Shown here: piece by piece, positions 12,581 to 24,666 of the stretch
Position numbering within the stretch: position 1 is the stretch's first letter
How the letters are laid out: every line of letters begins with the position of its first letter
Assembly (NCBI GenBank): GCA_026018925.1
Contig: JAKSZU010000008.1
Span: 57,823,527 to 57,887,526, forward strand
Length of the DNA stretch: 64,000 nt
Direction: 5' to 3'
Origin: Tupaia tana
Lineage: Eukaryota > Chordata > Mammalia > Scandentia > Tupaiidae
Notes under the pieces: generated by a model
What the model saw: only the letters and a program-made list of their open reading frames with translations
Databases searched by the model: none
What the model was told of the DNA's origin: nothing
Program-made: the position numbers and the translations under genes

Positions 12581-13373
12581 AAGTTCTGATTAATTATCAG
12601 CAGCTATAGTTTTGGTAAAAGTAGCATTTGATCATGAATAAGGACACCTACATCCTAATCCAGAGTAGCTTTTGAAATTTCAGTAACAATTTTGATAAGA
12701 AATTGGCTTCAGTTTTCTCAGGGTTTGGATGAGTTCAGTGGTTTACAAACTGTGATCTCTAGAGGTGCTTTGAGGCCACTGGTAGTGAAGGAGAATACAG
12801 CGACCATCTCAGCAGGGATGGCTTTCTTTTCAGCCAGAGCAGCTGTGTGTTTATTTAATATTATGAGCTTCTTTGTAACCTCTTATTTAAAGAAAATGGT
12901 TCTTAGAAAAAACCATGCTTAAATGAATGCACACATACACACAGTTTGAAAATAATTGACATACAGGTCCTCTCAGGTTGCTTCTAAGTCTAGTCTGTAA
13001 CTGAACTTGGAAGTTAGTAACCTGTGCTAGATCTGACCAAAGATGTTTTATTTGTCCTACACAGTGTTTTAGAAGTGTAAATTTTGAAGTGCCTAAATCG
13101 AAAATTGGAAAGATTTCACATCCAGGTTCCACTTTTGTGTGTGTGTGAAAAATTGATGTACCTGTCCATATTTCCACTCTTGCTGGAACAGTCTGCCGGA
13201 GATAAGTAGCAGCTCCTACCTAACTGCTCCCTATTGTCTTATACTTCTTTGAATGGACCTGCCTGGCCTCTACTGTATTTGATTTTCCAGTGTATAATTC
13301 ATCCTCTACATAGTGCATGAACATCAGCATTAGTGGACACCAACACCAGCACTCTAGAAGAATTAAACAAGAG

Positions 13374-13621
13374 AGTTGGCAGGTGGCATGGTGGTTAAAG
13401 TGCTGGACTCCCACAGGGCCAACCATCATTCAAATCCCGGACCTGGTGGCTTGAAACTTAATGCTGGGTGTGTGTGCATGTGTGCCTAAAATCCCAGAAG
13501 GAGAATGAAGGAGAAGGGATTATGGCATGGCCATCCTCCCCAGGGTGATTTCTCGCTTTCTCTCTCACTGTCTCTTTCTCCTACAAATGCATGCGTCCTA
13601 TGGTAAAAACGTTTAAAAAAA
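13374..13621 (+). repeat. tRNA SINE family A, diverged
   Basis: Head 'gttggcaggtggcatggtgg', body and tail are complete. The duplication 'aattaaacaag' lies on both sides. Confidence 0.9.
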
Positions 13622-14431
13622 ATAATTAAACAAGGGCGTGCCTTGTTGTGTGTACTGTGTTAAGGAAATTGTTTTAGTATAGCAAAAATATATGTGTTAT
13701 TTTCATTTTACCTGCTTTTATACTAGACAATCAGTTAAATGCTGCCCGACATTTTATCCTGGCTATTGCTAAATAGCTTCTGAATTAGGAGAACTAAGCA
13801 CACTGTTCCAAGTTTAGGAACTAAACTTTTTGGGACAGTAAACAAAAAGTAAATGCTACAGTTGGCCATGCCTCACCTTCTCCCACTTCAGTTCCAGAAG
13901 GGAATGCTCACAGTCTAGGCGTCCTCTCCCTCAGGGTAGAGGACATTGAGAAAAGTACTGTGCTCTTTGCTGTCCAGTGAGTTGTTGAGGTGGCAAAGGC
14001 TCAGGTCTCAGAGCCTCAGTCAAATGAAAGAGATGTATTATAACAGCTGTGGCAACCCTGTCTGGCTCAGTCATTTAACCCATCAGGACAAGTTGAACTT
14101 TCCACTGGTCCAACATCTTCAAGACTATTGTCCTTTAATTGTTGACTTGGGGTTCTATATGTGCCCTAGAAGTCAGGCTTGTTCATTGTAGTGCTCCAAC
14201 CAAATCTCTCACTTACTAATATTTTTTTTCTGCTTAACCTTTCATTTACTAAGACATTTACATTGATCGTACCCCTACAATTAAGTATAATTATTATTGG
14301 TTAATAGAAAAAATTTAAAAATACAGATATATTGGAATTTCTCAAAATTGATCATAGTAGTCCAGTTTTCACTATAATTTTGTTGCTTTTTGCCTTAAGT
14401 ATTTTCAGGCAGTTTTTCTAGATGTTTGTGT

Positions 14432-14462
14432 GCATGTGTGTGTGTGTGTGTGTGTGTGTGTA
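14432..14462 (+). repeat. (TG)n microsatellite
   Basis: Alternating tg of about 30 bases. Confidence 0.9.
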
Positions 14463-14840
14463 TAACTCAGCAGTGCATTTCCAAGTGTGATCATTGGCGT
14501 TTACCCAGAATCTGAATGTTTTGTGGCAGGAGATATTTAGTTGGCTGTACTGCTGAAAGTAGAAGTGCTCATTCCTTCTTTCTAATCTTTCAGAAATTTC
14601 TCAAAGTTCAATGATGAGACCTTTCCCTGTTTTTTGGGTTTTTTTTTTTAATGCATGTATGGATTTTATGATTTTATCTTTAAATCTTTTCTCTCATTTT
14701 GGTGACATTGAGAAAGGAGAGCTAATACATAGGCTCCTGCATTTCTATTGAATCAGAACTTTTGTCTTCTCTTACTCTACAGGTTTTCTTGAAGTAATTT
14801 CAATCATTCAATTATTTCTATAACTCTTTAAATTATCTTA

Positions 14841-15005
14841 TTTTTTGTTTTATTATCATTATTCTTCCGTTTTTGACCAGAGAGATACAGACAGAGAGAA
14901 AGGGAGAGTGAGAAAGCAAGCCGCAGGTTCAGGACTCACACCATGGTCAGTCATATGGGAGGAGTCCAGTGCCGCAACCACCACGCCATGCCATCTGCCA
15001 GCCCC
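14841..15005 (-). repeat. tRNA SINE family B
   Basis: Reverse copy: 'ttttgaccagagagatacag', 'gagaaagcaagccgcaggtt' and a head ending 'ccatctgccagcccc'. Confidence 0.87.
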
Positions 15006-15124
15006 TTCTGTACCATTTTCATACTGATGACTTTCAGATCCATATCCTTAACCTAAAGTATTTTACGTGCATAACTACTTGTTTAAACGCCTACTAGTAG
15101 ATATCTACAGTCAGATGTTCCATG

Positions 15125-15690
15125 GGTCCTTCAAGCTATCCATCAACAGACGACCCAGTAAACAAACTGTGGAAGAGCCTACTGTGGAATATGAGCATGC
15201 AATTTAAAAAAGTGAATTACTTATACATGAATCAACATGGATAAATCTGAAAGTCATGATGATGAGTGAAAGAAGCCAAATTAAAAAAGAAAACATACTG
15301 TATGATCCACCTACATAAAATTATAGAAATACCACTCCGTAGTGACAGAAAGCAGATCAGTGGTTTCCATGGATGAGAAGTTACTGAGAGGATTGGAAGG
15401 GACAGAAGGGGAAAGGGATTACCAAGGGGCAAGAAGAATTTTTGGTGTTGGTGGACTTATTTATTATCTTGATTGCGGAAATGAATTTAAAAATGTATCA
15501 AATAGTACACTTTAGGTATTGTTTATTGTATTAGAGGTCTTCAAAAAGTTCATGGAACCGTGTATTTAAAAAACCTGTATAGATTTCAGAATTTTTTGCA
15601 CATAATAAACTCATACTTTGATTCTATTTCCATGAACTTTTGAATTCCCCTCATATGTCAGTTGTACCTGAATGAATATGAAAAAATAAA
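15125..15690 (+). repeat. L1 3' end, split by a mariner relic
   Basis: 'ccatcaacagacgacccagt', 'gagtgaaagaagccaaatta', 'gacagaaagcagatcagtgg' and 'caaatagtacactttaggta' follow the classic L1M 3' region in order. After the insert at 15531-15653 the wording resumes with 'tatgtcagttgtacctgaat'. Confidence 0.85.
15531..15653. mobile_element. Mariner relic, long type, inserted in L1
   Basis: The ends 'ttagaggtcttcaaaaagtt' and 'catgaacttttgaattcccc' are inverted repeats and TA flanks both sides. The interrupted L1 reads through on either side. Confidence 0.85.
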
Positions 15691-16146
15691 TAACCTTCAA
15701 TACTGAAAAGCTTTTAACAGAAAAATAACAGTCCTCCTCCACTCTTCACACCTATCTCAATCCTACTCCCCAGGGTAGCCTCTTTGAACTCCCCAAGGTA
15801 TTCTAATATATAGGCTGTATTATAATACAGATATAATATGCTTACCCTGTTATTTATTGATTCATCAATTTAGAACATCAGGAAGTACCTGTTTATTCTT
15901 TCCTAGTATAGTAGTTCATTTCTCTTAGTCCACCTCTTTCACTTCTCCCAACCTTCTAATACAGTTTTTGGTTAAATCAACAGTGCTAGTATTGATTGGG
16001 AATATTAACTAGTCTATACTGCTGACTTGAGAGGTATACTTTGATTACATTTATTTCTTTAAAACCCTACCCCCCCCCCCATACTGTTCATGCAGTAATT
16101 ACATTTCCCTCCATTTTCTTTATTTTTAAAAATATACCTATGGCTG

Positions 16147-16408
16147 GGAACCAGCAGTTAGAGTAATGGCTATGTCGCTGGACTCCCACGTAGTCGACCG
16201 CAGTTCGCGTCCCGGACCCGGTGACTTAAAACTCACGCCGGGCGCGTGTGCGTGCGTGCCCAAGATCCCGAGAGGAGAATGGAGGAGAAGGGATTGTGGC
16301 GTGACCATCCTCCCTAGGGGGTGATTTGTCGCTTTCTGTCTCTATGTCTGTCTCTGTCTGTCTGGCGAGCGCACACGCCCTATAGCAAAAAAAACTCTAA
16401 AAAAAAAG
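16147..16408 (+). repeat. tRNA SINE family A, young
   Basis: Full-length copy with target duplication 'atatacctatggctg' on both sides. Confidence 0.94.
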
Positions 16409-16430
16409 TATATATACCTATGGCTGAATT

Positions 16431-16517
16431 TTTTTTTCCCTTAGGTTTTGCCATAGGGCACATTCACTTGCCAAAGAGAGAAAGAGAAAGGGAGAGTAGT
16501 AAATTACCTGCTGGTCC
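16431..16517 (-). repeat. tRNA SINE family A, internally deleted
   Basis: The T tract and 'ggttttgccatagggcacat' region run through the purine tract straight into the head remnant 'acctgctggtcc'. The body is missing. 'tggctgaattttttt/tggctaatttttttt' flanks it. Confidence 0.75.
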
Positions 16518-16856
16518 TGGCTAATTTTTTTTAGATGCCCAAACATAGACTTGTCAGACACCTAGCAGAAATGTTCCCAGATAATCAAAATATTATATAA
16601 TCTGTCGATTCCAATCTCCCATTCCCATCCGCTGGAGACTTTTTCACCATCTGTCCTCTCAAATATACTTTGATTGCTTTCTGGTCTATATTCATCATGG
16701 TCTTGATAAAGATTCCTCTCAGTGTTGAATCAGCTAATTCCTGAGTCCTATATCACTTTCCTTTCTCGTTTGTTCATATTTACCTTCAATTTGTTTCAGG
16801 AATACTATTTGTTCTAGTTTGCCTCCTAAAAGGGGGGACTTAAAAGTTAAATTCTT

Positions 16857-17080
16857 TGGGCAAGTAGGTTGTGTGGAAGTGAAGGCACTGTATCCCACAT
16901 GGCCAACTCCGTAGTTCAAGTCCTATACCCAGGGACTTGAAAATCATGCCGGGCAGCTGTGGGTGTGGGTCCTGAGAGAAGATTAGAGAAGTGCGATGTG
17001 GGTGTACCACCTGAGGGGTGATATCTCTCTGGCAAATATACATCTGCTATACCAAAACTTAAAAAAAGAAAGGAAAAAAA
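16857..17080 (+). repeat. tRNA SINE, old A-like copy
   Basis: Diverged head (gggcaagtaggttgtgtgg), 'gtagttcaagtcctataccc' and a shortened body and tail. Confidence 0.75.
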
Positions 17081-17344
17081 GATAAAATGTTTTATTGCTA
17101 ACTAGACCAAAAAAAAAAAAAAAATCATCATTCACTTTCATCTAACTGTTTGGCTAAGTATAGAATTATAGATTGAAATTAATTTAGAATTTTATAATTG
17201 TTTCTTTATTATCTTCTAGCAGCTAATATCAAATACTCAGAATTCAATTGCATATGTCTTATTTTTCTCTCTGGAAACATTCATGATCTTCTCTTTATCT
17301 TGATTGCGTGAAATTTTTTATTGACATGCTTTGTTGGAATTTGT

Positions 17345-18620
17345 TCATTGCTCTGGAGAGTCATTCATTTATTTAATAAATACAGTATTTACAGAAAAAT
17401 CACTATGTAGAAGACATTGTTCTAGGTATTGAAGTTATAGCCAGGAACAAAATAGACAAAGTCCCTTGTCTCATGGAATTTACATTCTAGCCATGATGTC
17501 AGAAATTAAGAAATAAACTAGTGTATAATGAAATGTCAGGTAGTGTTAGGGCTTAAAAGAAAACTTAAGAGTAATGGGTTAGGGAATGAAGGATAATTTT
17601 TAATACAGTGGGCATTGAATACCTCTTTGAGGTAACAGTTGCACAGTGACTGGAATGAGGCCACTAGCCATGTTACTCTCTCGGAATTGGTGAAGGGAAC
17701 AGATACAAAGATTTTGAGGGAGAAATACATATAGAATGATGAGAGACAAAAGGCCAAGTTTGCTGACAATGGAGTAAATAAAAGAAAGAGTAGTAAGAAA
17801 TTAAAGGGGACCAGCAGGTGGCGTGGTGATTAGGGTGCTGGACACTCCCACATGGCCTACCACAGTTCGAATACCAGACCTGGTGGCTTGCTTTCTCACT
17901 GTCCCTCTCTTCTATCTGTGCATCTCTCGCTGTCAAATCAAAATAAATGAATGGATAAATAAAATTAAATAAATAATTATTTTTTAAAAAAGGAATTAAA
18001 TTGGAAACAAAGTCAAGGAGAGGCCAGGAAATTTGAGGTCTAATAGGAGTTGCTAAAGGCTTTGTAATTTATTCTGTTGGAATCTTTATAAAAAAAATAC
18101 ATTTTAAAGAATCTCATTGATCAGAGGATGACTTGATAGGGAAAATTGACTATAAGACTTATAAGAGTGGGAAGTGGTGAGACCTGTTAGGAGACTATTT
18201 CAGTAGTCTACATAAGAGATACAGTGGCTTAGACTGGGTGGTAAATAAGAAATTATCAAATTTGGAATATATTTTGAAGGTAGAACCAATGGGACTTGCT
18301 AATGGATTGGATAGGAGTGAAAGAGAGGAGTAATTAATACGTTTAAGATTCTTGGCCTGAGCAATAAGACGAATGATGGCATCATTTGCTGAGTGGGAAA
18401 GAGTTGAGGGTGTGTTTGAAGGATAGAACTGCAGTAGGATTGTGCTATATTTTGGATATGTTAGGTTCAAAGGTTTGTTGACAGCCACGTGGAACTGTCC
18501 AGGAAGCAAATGTTCATTCAAGTTTAAGGTTCACAGTAGAGATGGGGACCAAATGAATTTTCCCTGAGCAGTGAATATAGATAGAAAAGCAATTTGAGGA
18601 TCAAGTTCTGGAGCATTTAA
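17345..18620. repeat. Ancient L1M-type 3' UTR, split by a SINE
   Basis: 'acattgttctaggtattgaa', 'gtctcatggaatttacattc', then after the SINE at 17806-17991 'gagacctgttaggagactat', 'ggaatatattttgaaggtag' and 'ttcttggcctgagcaataag' follow a familiar L1M 3' UTR in order. The strand of the consensus is not certain. Confidence 0.7.
17806..17991 (+). repeat. tRNA SINE family B
   Basis: Head 'ggggaccagcaggtggcgtg', box B 'agttcgaatac' and AT tail. It interrupts the L1M fragment. Confidence 0.9.
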
Positions 18621-18632
18621 ATATTTTGAGTT

Positions 18633-18859
18633 GGGGCCAGCAGGTAGCATAGTGGTTAAGGTGCTAGACTTCCACATGGCCAATTGCAGTTTGGGTCTCA
18701 GACCTAGCAGCTTGAAAATCATGCCGGGCTCATGTACATGCATGCCCAAAATTCCAGGAAGAGAATAGAGGAGAAGAGATTGTGGTGTGACTATCTCCCC
18801 TCTCTCTATCTCTGTCTCTTTTCAGCAAGTGCATGTGCCTATGGCAAAACCTTAAAAAG
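18633..18859 (+). repeat. tRNA SINE family A, diverged
   Basis: Head 'ggggccagcaggtagcatag', body 'gaggagaagagattgtggtg' and end 'gtgcctatggcaaaacctt'. Confidence 0.88.
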
Positions 18860-19091
18860 AATACATATTTAGAATGGAGAAATGGAAGGGAATCAGAAAG
18901 GGAATTGCCCGTGAGATAGGAAATTCAGTATTAATATCCCAGAAGAAATGTGAAAAAGTGACTTGGGAGGACAGGATCCACTTTGTTGACTGTTAGGATT
19001 AGAGTGAACATTCTACCATTGGATTTGACCATGTGGTATATTATCAGTGACTCTGACAAGTCACTGGAGTAATCTATGTTTTCTTTTTCTT

Positions 19092-19093
<2 letters not shown>

Positions 19094-19124
<31 letters not shown>

Positions 19125-19373
19125 AGAGGTTTTTGCTATAGGGCGCGTGCGCTCGCCAGACAGACAGAGAGAGACAGAGAGACAGAAAGCGAGAAATCAC
19201 CCCCGAGGGGTTGGTCACGCCACAATCCCTTCTCCTCCATTCTCCTCTTGGGATCTTGGGCACGCACGCACATGCGCCCGGCGTGAGTTTTAAGCCACCG
19301 GGTCCGGGACGCGAACCACGGTTGACTACGTGGGAGTCCAGTGACATAGCCATTACGCTAACTGCTGGTTCCC
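19094..19373 (-). repeat. tRNA SINE family A, young
   Basis: Reverse full-length copy inserted 264 bp upstream of the FZD6 CRD exon, with target duplication 'ggagtaatctatgttttctt' on both sides. Confidence 0.94.
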
Positions 19374-19636
19374 AGGAGTAATCTATGTTTTCTTGATAAG
19401 TCTATAATTGAGTAAGTTAATAGTATTCCATTGAATGTGAATGGTTCATAAGTCTAACAACTATAATGAAGTTATTTTTCTCAACATTTGATTATATTGA
19501 GAGGGAGATTTAAAGATTCTTTTGAAATATAAGTGAAAAGTATTAAAAGTAATTTATTTACTTAAAGTAGTATATAAATTAGTTTCACTAATTATTACAA
19601 TATATTCTAACCTTATCTTTCTCTTTTTCTTAATAG

Positions 19637-19833
19637 CATTTTCTTCCTCTCGCAAATCTGGAATGTTCTCCAAATGTTGAAACTTTCCTTTGCAAAGCTT
19701 TTGTACCGTCCTGCACAGAGCAAATCCAGGTGGTTCCACCTTGTCGTAAATTTTGTGAGAAAGTATATTCTGACTGTAAAAAATTAATTGACACTTTTGG
19801 GATCCGATGGCCTGAAGAACTTGAATGTGACAG
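19637..19833 (+). CDS. FZD6: FZD6 coding exon 2: Frizzled cysteine-rich domain, main part
   Basis: This exon encodes 65 complete codons plus two bases of Frizzled-6, a seven-pass receptor for Wnt signals that acts mainly in planar cell polarity at the plasma membrane. It starts after the acceptor ending 'cttaatag' and ends at the donor 'caggtaaatt'. The reading begins [13 protein letters not shown] and ends EELECD plus two bases of the next Arg codon. It holds seven of the ten CRD cysteines (in EC, LC, SC, PC, FC, DC and EC contexts). Two should lie in the upstream exon and one is in the next exon (YCDE). No candidate for the upstream ATG exon, with the signal peptide and the first two cysteines, was seen in 1-19636. 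Human FZD6 has about 59 residues before this point, so the gene here is 5'-partial only because of the window edge. The exon is intact, with no stop or frameshift. Identification rests on recall of the human FZD6 sequence. Confidence 0.97.
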
Positions 19834-19919
19834 GTAAATTATGTTTTTCACTGGAAGGTACTAAAAGTATTTTAATATTGATGTTAGCTTTCCAGAACAC
19901 TAGTGGCAGGCTTTCATTA

Positions 19920-20480
19920 CTTAATTTCAACAAATGTTTATTGCACACTTAATTTATGTCAAACACCATGTTGGTAAGTGTTGAGGTCACTCAACAAACA
20001 AAACACAAACTCAGCTCTTGTTTTCAGGGAACTAAGAGAAAGAAAGGAAAGACAAGTAGTAACCAAATAATTATGCTAATAAATGGAAAATTGCAACTGT
20101 GATAGGAACAGGAAAGGAGAAAGGCATACTTATAAAAATATGTAATGATGTCTTTGCCTGAACTGGGGGAAAGCGAAGGAGATGACTATTGAGTTAAAGT
20201 ATGAAGAGTAAGACAGAGATAACTATGTGGTAGTGAGGGGAAAAAGAATATTTTGGCCAATGGGAGTAGCTTTTTCCGTGACCCTATGACAGGAAGAAGC
20301 TTGGCATATTCAAGGAATTAAACCATTGCAGCTGGAGTGACGGGAGTAAGAGAGTGTTGCAAGATAAGGATAAGAGTCCAATAGCAGTCAGAACATTCAG
20401 GGTCCATCTTGCATGTTTTTATGTCAAAAGCAATGAAAAGATCTGAGGTGTTTTAAGATAGGGATGGGTAGTGTAATCCT
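19920..20480. repeat. Ancient L1M-type fragment
   Basis: 'ttcaacaaatgtttattgca', 'gctggagtgacgggagtaag' and 'aatgaaaagatctgaggtgt' resemble L1M 3' UTR wording. Confidence 0.5.
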
Positions 20481-21086
20481 TTTAGCTTCCATAGAGCATT
20501 ATACTCATGTCACAGTCTGGTGAGGGTCAAGCAGCTATCCCTAGCAGTTCTTTGGAATCCAGGTGCTTCTGTTTTGCAACTGTGGCAGCCATTTAGATAG
20601 GAGAGAGAGAAGGTAGAGAACTCACACCTCTCCTTAACTGCCTCAGACTGAAAGTATCATACCTTTTCCATTCACATTATTTTTGGCAAGATGTCAGTCA
20701 TGTGGTTATAACTGAAATAATAGGGAAAATGGAAAGTATGTGTCTAGAAGGGAAAAAGGTATTCAAAGCAGATGAAGTGTCAGGTACTACCAGTTGAAAA
20801 AAAATATTACATACTATTTCACTAGTGATTGAGGCAAAAGACAGATTGCAGAGGGAGAAGGACTGAGAGAAAGCAAAGCAAGACACATGGCATTTCTCAG
20901 GAAATTGGGCTATAAAAGAGAGGAAGAGAAGTGTAGAAGCCAGAAGGGTAAGATCAGTGAGATTTTATTTTAATGGGAAAGAACTGACTACTTAAAGAAC
21001 TGCTAAGAATAAAGAAGAGGAAAGCATATTTGGGGTAGAAGAGACAATAACATGTTTTTTGAGAAGGAGGTAGAATCTCAGAATCA

Positions 21087-21262
21087 GGGCCAGTACGTGG
21101 CATGGTATTTAAGACACTAGACTCCCACGTCACCAACCTCAGTTTGAGTCCCAGACCTGGCAGCTTGCTTTCTCACTTTTTCTTTCTCTCTCTTTCTGTC
21201 TCTCTGATCAAATTGAAAAATAAATAATATCAAATAAAATTAAATAATTCCTTTAAAAAAAA
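21087..21262 (+). repeat. tRNA SINE family B
   Basis: Head 'gggccagtacgtggcatggt', box B 'gtttgagtccc', CT tract and AT tail. 'agaatctca' lies on both sides. Confidence 0.88.
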
Positions 21263-22059
21263 GAATCTCAAAAACAGTCAAAATGATGGATGTGAATAGG
21301 AGGAGCTTCCATGGTAAGGAGAATAGGATGACTGTGGTTGTAGGTAGTTGGTATCTTCAGTAAGGGTTGTTGCAGTTACTTCTATCTGATGGTTTCTATT
21401 TTCATTGTATAGTAAAAGTCCTCTGTTAACAGTCTGAGGTGGAAAGATATGAGTTAGATAGAAGTGATCATTGTAGGTGGTGGGGGAGTGAGTAGATTGG
21501 AGAAGTGATCCTGAAATTTTAGTGTTTCCCACCTGACCTATTGAGACTTTCTCCAGCAGTGGCGCGATGCTTGGGGTCACGGACAGAGAAAACAAAGTCG
21601 GGTTCCTCTGTGATTGGGGCTTTGTCAGATTCAGTACAAAGATAAAGGAGCAGTAAGAAAATGAAAGATAATGAGAGAGGTGTTACTGAAAGGATAGCCT
21701 GTGAAAGTCTAATTAGCTGAGGAGTAAAGTGAAAGGAAAGGACTGATGCGTTGAAACAAGGTAGAGGAGAGCCAAGTGAAGTTTTATAAAAAGGCATAGT
21801 GGGAATTTTTGAATAAACAGACTGCAGTAATAGGAGCTTACAAATCGGGGGCAGAATGCTTGAGTTGGTTTTGGAGACAGAGTGTGCTTATAGATTATAA
21901 CAGGGTTCCTGTGTGATTGTGAGGTGCACCAGTGGGCTAGGAGTCGTCATTGGAGATGAGGTTAGGAAGCTGAAAAGTCAAAATCTCAAAGGGTGGTCCA
22001 TATTCATGGTCAAGCCACCAAGCATGACAACAGCCAAAGGAGAGAAAAGTGGTGATTCT

Positions 22060-22160
22060 ATTCAGCAGATTTTTATTGAGCTCTTACTATGTGCCAGGAC
22101 TGTCTTAGGCACTAGAGCAGGCAAAAATTCTTGCTGTAGTGGCTCTTAAATTTTAGTGGA
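22060..22160. repeat. Ancient LINE fragment
   Basis: 'tttattgagctcttactatg' and 'tgccaggactgtcttaggca' are typical mammalian LINE wording. Confidence 0.5.
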
Positions 22161-22485
22161 GGGAAGCAGAAGATGAAGTGAATCAGTTGTATTTATACTA
22201 GAAGATGTTAGGACCTACAGAGAATATATTTGCTTTTTCCTTATGGAATTGCCTTCTCAGTTTCAAAGTAGAGGAGGTTATAACTTAACAAAATTTACAC
22301 TGGCACCTATCCCATAATTTTCAACTCTTTTGGCATTTCGATCTCTGTAGTTGTTTTTTGTTTTTGTTTTTGTTTTTTTTAGAAACTGACCCTTTTTTCC
22401 TTATAACTAAACTAAATTAAGTTTATCTTGAGAATGCTTGATACATTAAATTAGGAAGAAGCATGCATTTTTTAAAAAACTGCTC

Positions 22486-22720
22486 GGGACCAGCAGATGG
22501 CATAATGGTTAGGTCACCAGACTTCCATGTAGTCGACCATGGTTCGAATCCTGGACCCAGCAGCTTAAAACACACCAGGTGCATGTGCACCCAAGATCCC
22601 AAGAGGAGAATGCAGGAGAAGGGATTGCGGCATTGCCATCTTCCCTAAGGGGTGATTTCTCACTTTCTGTCTCTCTGGCAAGCACATGCATCCTATAGCA
22701 AAAATAACTCTAAAAAAAAA
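22486..22720 (+). repeat. tRNA SINE family A
   Basis: Head 'gggaccagcagatggcataa', box B 'ggttcgaatcc', body, and end 'atcctatagcaaaaataact'. Confidence 0.9.
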
Positions 22721-22770
22721 TTTACTGAAGCTCTATATTAATCTGTAACCCACTTAAATAAAGCAAACCC

Positions 22771-22955
22771 TGGGCTAGCATGTTGCATGGTGGTTAAGGG
22801 CACTGTACTCCACATGGCCAACTGTGGTTCGAGTCCCAGACCCTGGTGGCTTGTTTTCTCACTTTCTCTCTCTCTCTCTCACTCTCTCTCTCTGTCTCTC
22901 TTTGGTCAAATTAAAGTAAGTAAATAAATAAAGTTAAATAAAATAAATCTTATAA
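22771..22955 (+). repeat. tRNA SINE family B
   Basis: Box B 'ggttcgagtcc', a long (tc)n tract and AT tail. 'taaataaag..aaccc' lies on both sides. Confidence 0.88.
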
Positions 22956-24254
22956 ATAAAGTGAACCCATAAACAAGCTTTTGTATAATGTTACTTAAGT
23001 CAGTTGCACATTAGTGTAATTCTGGTGTTTTCTATAACAGAGGAATTTATTTTCTTTATAGAGAGATTTATAATCAGGCCCTTGATTACCCAGGAGAATG
23101 CCTTTGTCGTTCACTGCCTTTGCCTTAGGAGGACAGTACAAAGATGCAGAATTTCTTGAGGCCTGTAGGTTCCTCAGCTTATCAGAGCGCAGGCCCTCTT
23201 TTGTATGTGAGTTTTATGGCAAACAGAGCTTTCTTTTTAGCTCTGACTCAAGTGGGTTGATCTCTCTCCTTGTGACCTGTTGCCCTTCCTTTTCCTTTCT
23301 CACTGTCTTCTTCTACAGCTATGCATACCCCATACCCACCCTACCTCCTATCTATGGAATCTTATCATTTTCTGTTGCACTGTTTTTCTTTCCCTTCGTT
23401 TCCTGTCTTTATTACAGTAGTCAGACTTTCCATGCAAAGATATATACTTCCCTTGCTTTCATGAAAACATACTCTCCTGATGTGATGTATCAGCAGGCAT
23501 TTCTTCCACTCTACTGTGACTGGTTTTGTAAACTAATAAGTGTATTTCAAAATGAAAATTATACAAAAGTGTTTAATTAACATACATTTTAATAGCATAA
23601 AACATTCTGTTTAAGGTCAAAATGCTAATTATGCTTCTTACAGATGCCTTCAAACCAATGTTAGTGTAATATTTTGGCACAATGTTAGTGTAATATTTTT
23701 ATTAGATATAAAAATCTCAGACATATATTTATTTTCTCTTAAAATCAATAAGCAATCTGGGCCTTCCTGTGATGATGAATAGACATGATAAATACTGATC
23801 GGGTTGATCTTTTGTCTTTAAAGTTCATACTGAGAAAACAGGATTTTAATCACATTTAACTTATGAATGAACCTTATTAGCAATTCACTGACCTTCTACA
23901 CATTAGTCTTGATTAATTATTTTGCTTCCTATTTGCTAGACATTGAGGTTTATAATTTTAAATATTCTACTGCTATAGTGAGACCTCATGTAATAAATTA
24001 GGGAGGGAAGCACTCTTAGTTGTTTTTTTGTTTGTTTGTTTGTTTGTTTTTATCTATAGACTGAAGAAATTATAGAACCTTTGTGGAACTCACATACTTC
24101 TAGTAGATGCATAGTCATTTTCAAGAATAATTGAGTAATGTACAGTGATAGTTCCAGGCGCTTATATCCTACATCCTAGGAAAGCCCCTTTTGTAGAAAC
24201 TCTTACATGAATAAGGCATTGGCATAAGAATCTTGTTTGTAGCATTATTTCTAA

Positions 24255-24491
24255 TTTTTTTAAGAGAGATTTATGCTACAGGGTATGTGCATGAGACAGA
24301 GACAGAACGAGAGAAATCACCCCCCAGGGGGATGGTCATGCCACAGTCCTTTTTCCTCCATTCTTCTCTCGGGATCTTGGGCACACACGCACACGTGCCC
24401 AGCATGAGTTTTAAGTCACCAGGTCTGGGACTCAAGCAGTAGTCAACTGTGGAAGTCCAGCAATGCAACCATTATGCTATGTGCTGGTCCC
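24255..24491 (-). repeat. tRNA SINE family A
   Basis: Reverse copy with target duplication 'tatttctaatttttt'. Confidence 0.9.
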
Positions 24492-24534
24492 TATTTCTAA
24501 TTTTTTTTTAAATGAGAAAAAAAAATTAATAGTT

Positions 24535-24665
24535 CATTATAGGAGAATGGTTAGTAAATTGTGACATACTTTCACACTGGAATACTACCAAACAATAGAT
24601 AAAGGTGAATACAGTTGACTCACATTTGTTAATGTGAATGAATCTGGAAAATACAGTGTTGAGGT
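24535..24665 (+). repeat. L1 3' fragment
   Basis: 'gaatggttagtaaattgtga', 'cactggaatactaccaaaca' and 'gtgaatgaatctggaaaata' match the L1 3' region in order. Confidence 0.55.
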
Positions 24666-24666
24666 T

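Larger units (their letters stand above)
1..19636 (+). other. 5' part of window: FZD6 intron (inferred), no other exon seen
   Basis: No exon encoding the FZD6 signal peptide or the first CRD cysteines was found here, so this stretch is taken as intron between the ATG exon and the exon at 19637. It contains SINEs, L1M fragments, MER5A, MIR, mariner relics and the NDUFA1 retrocopy, all listed separately. Stretches without a listed element (for example 1-910, 2940-4540, 6900-8390, 8580-10590, 14000-14840) are AT-rich and non-repetitive to the eye. Weak L1-like wording appears near 3040-3110. Confidence 0.7.

Noticed and set aside
18931-19353. Frames of up to 140 codons through SINE copies (also 1500-1796, 2371-2742, 30678-30965, 62607-62909)
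   Set aside because: The same translated pattern (for example DSHVVDRGSSPGPGG) recurs at dozens of loci because it is family A SINE sequence read in one frame. It is not a protein family.
23098-23580. Open frame of 160 codons on the + strand inside a FZD6 intron
   Set aside because: No recognised protein, T-rich composition keeps it stop-free, no splice context, and its N terminus (MPLSFTAFAL) resembles nothing I know. Best seen as chance or an old repeat.
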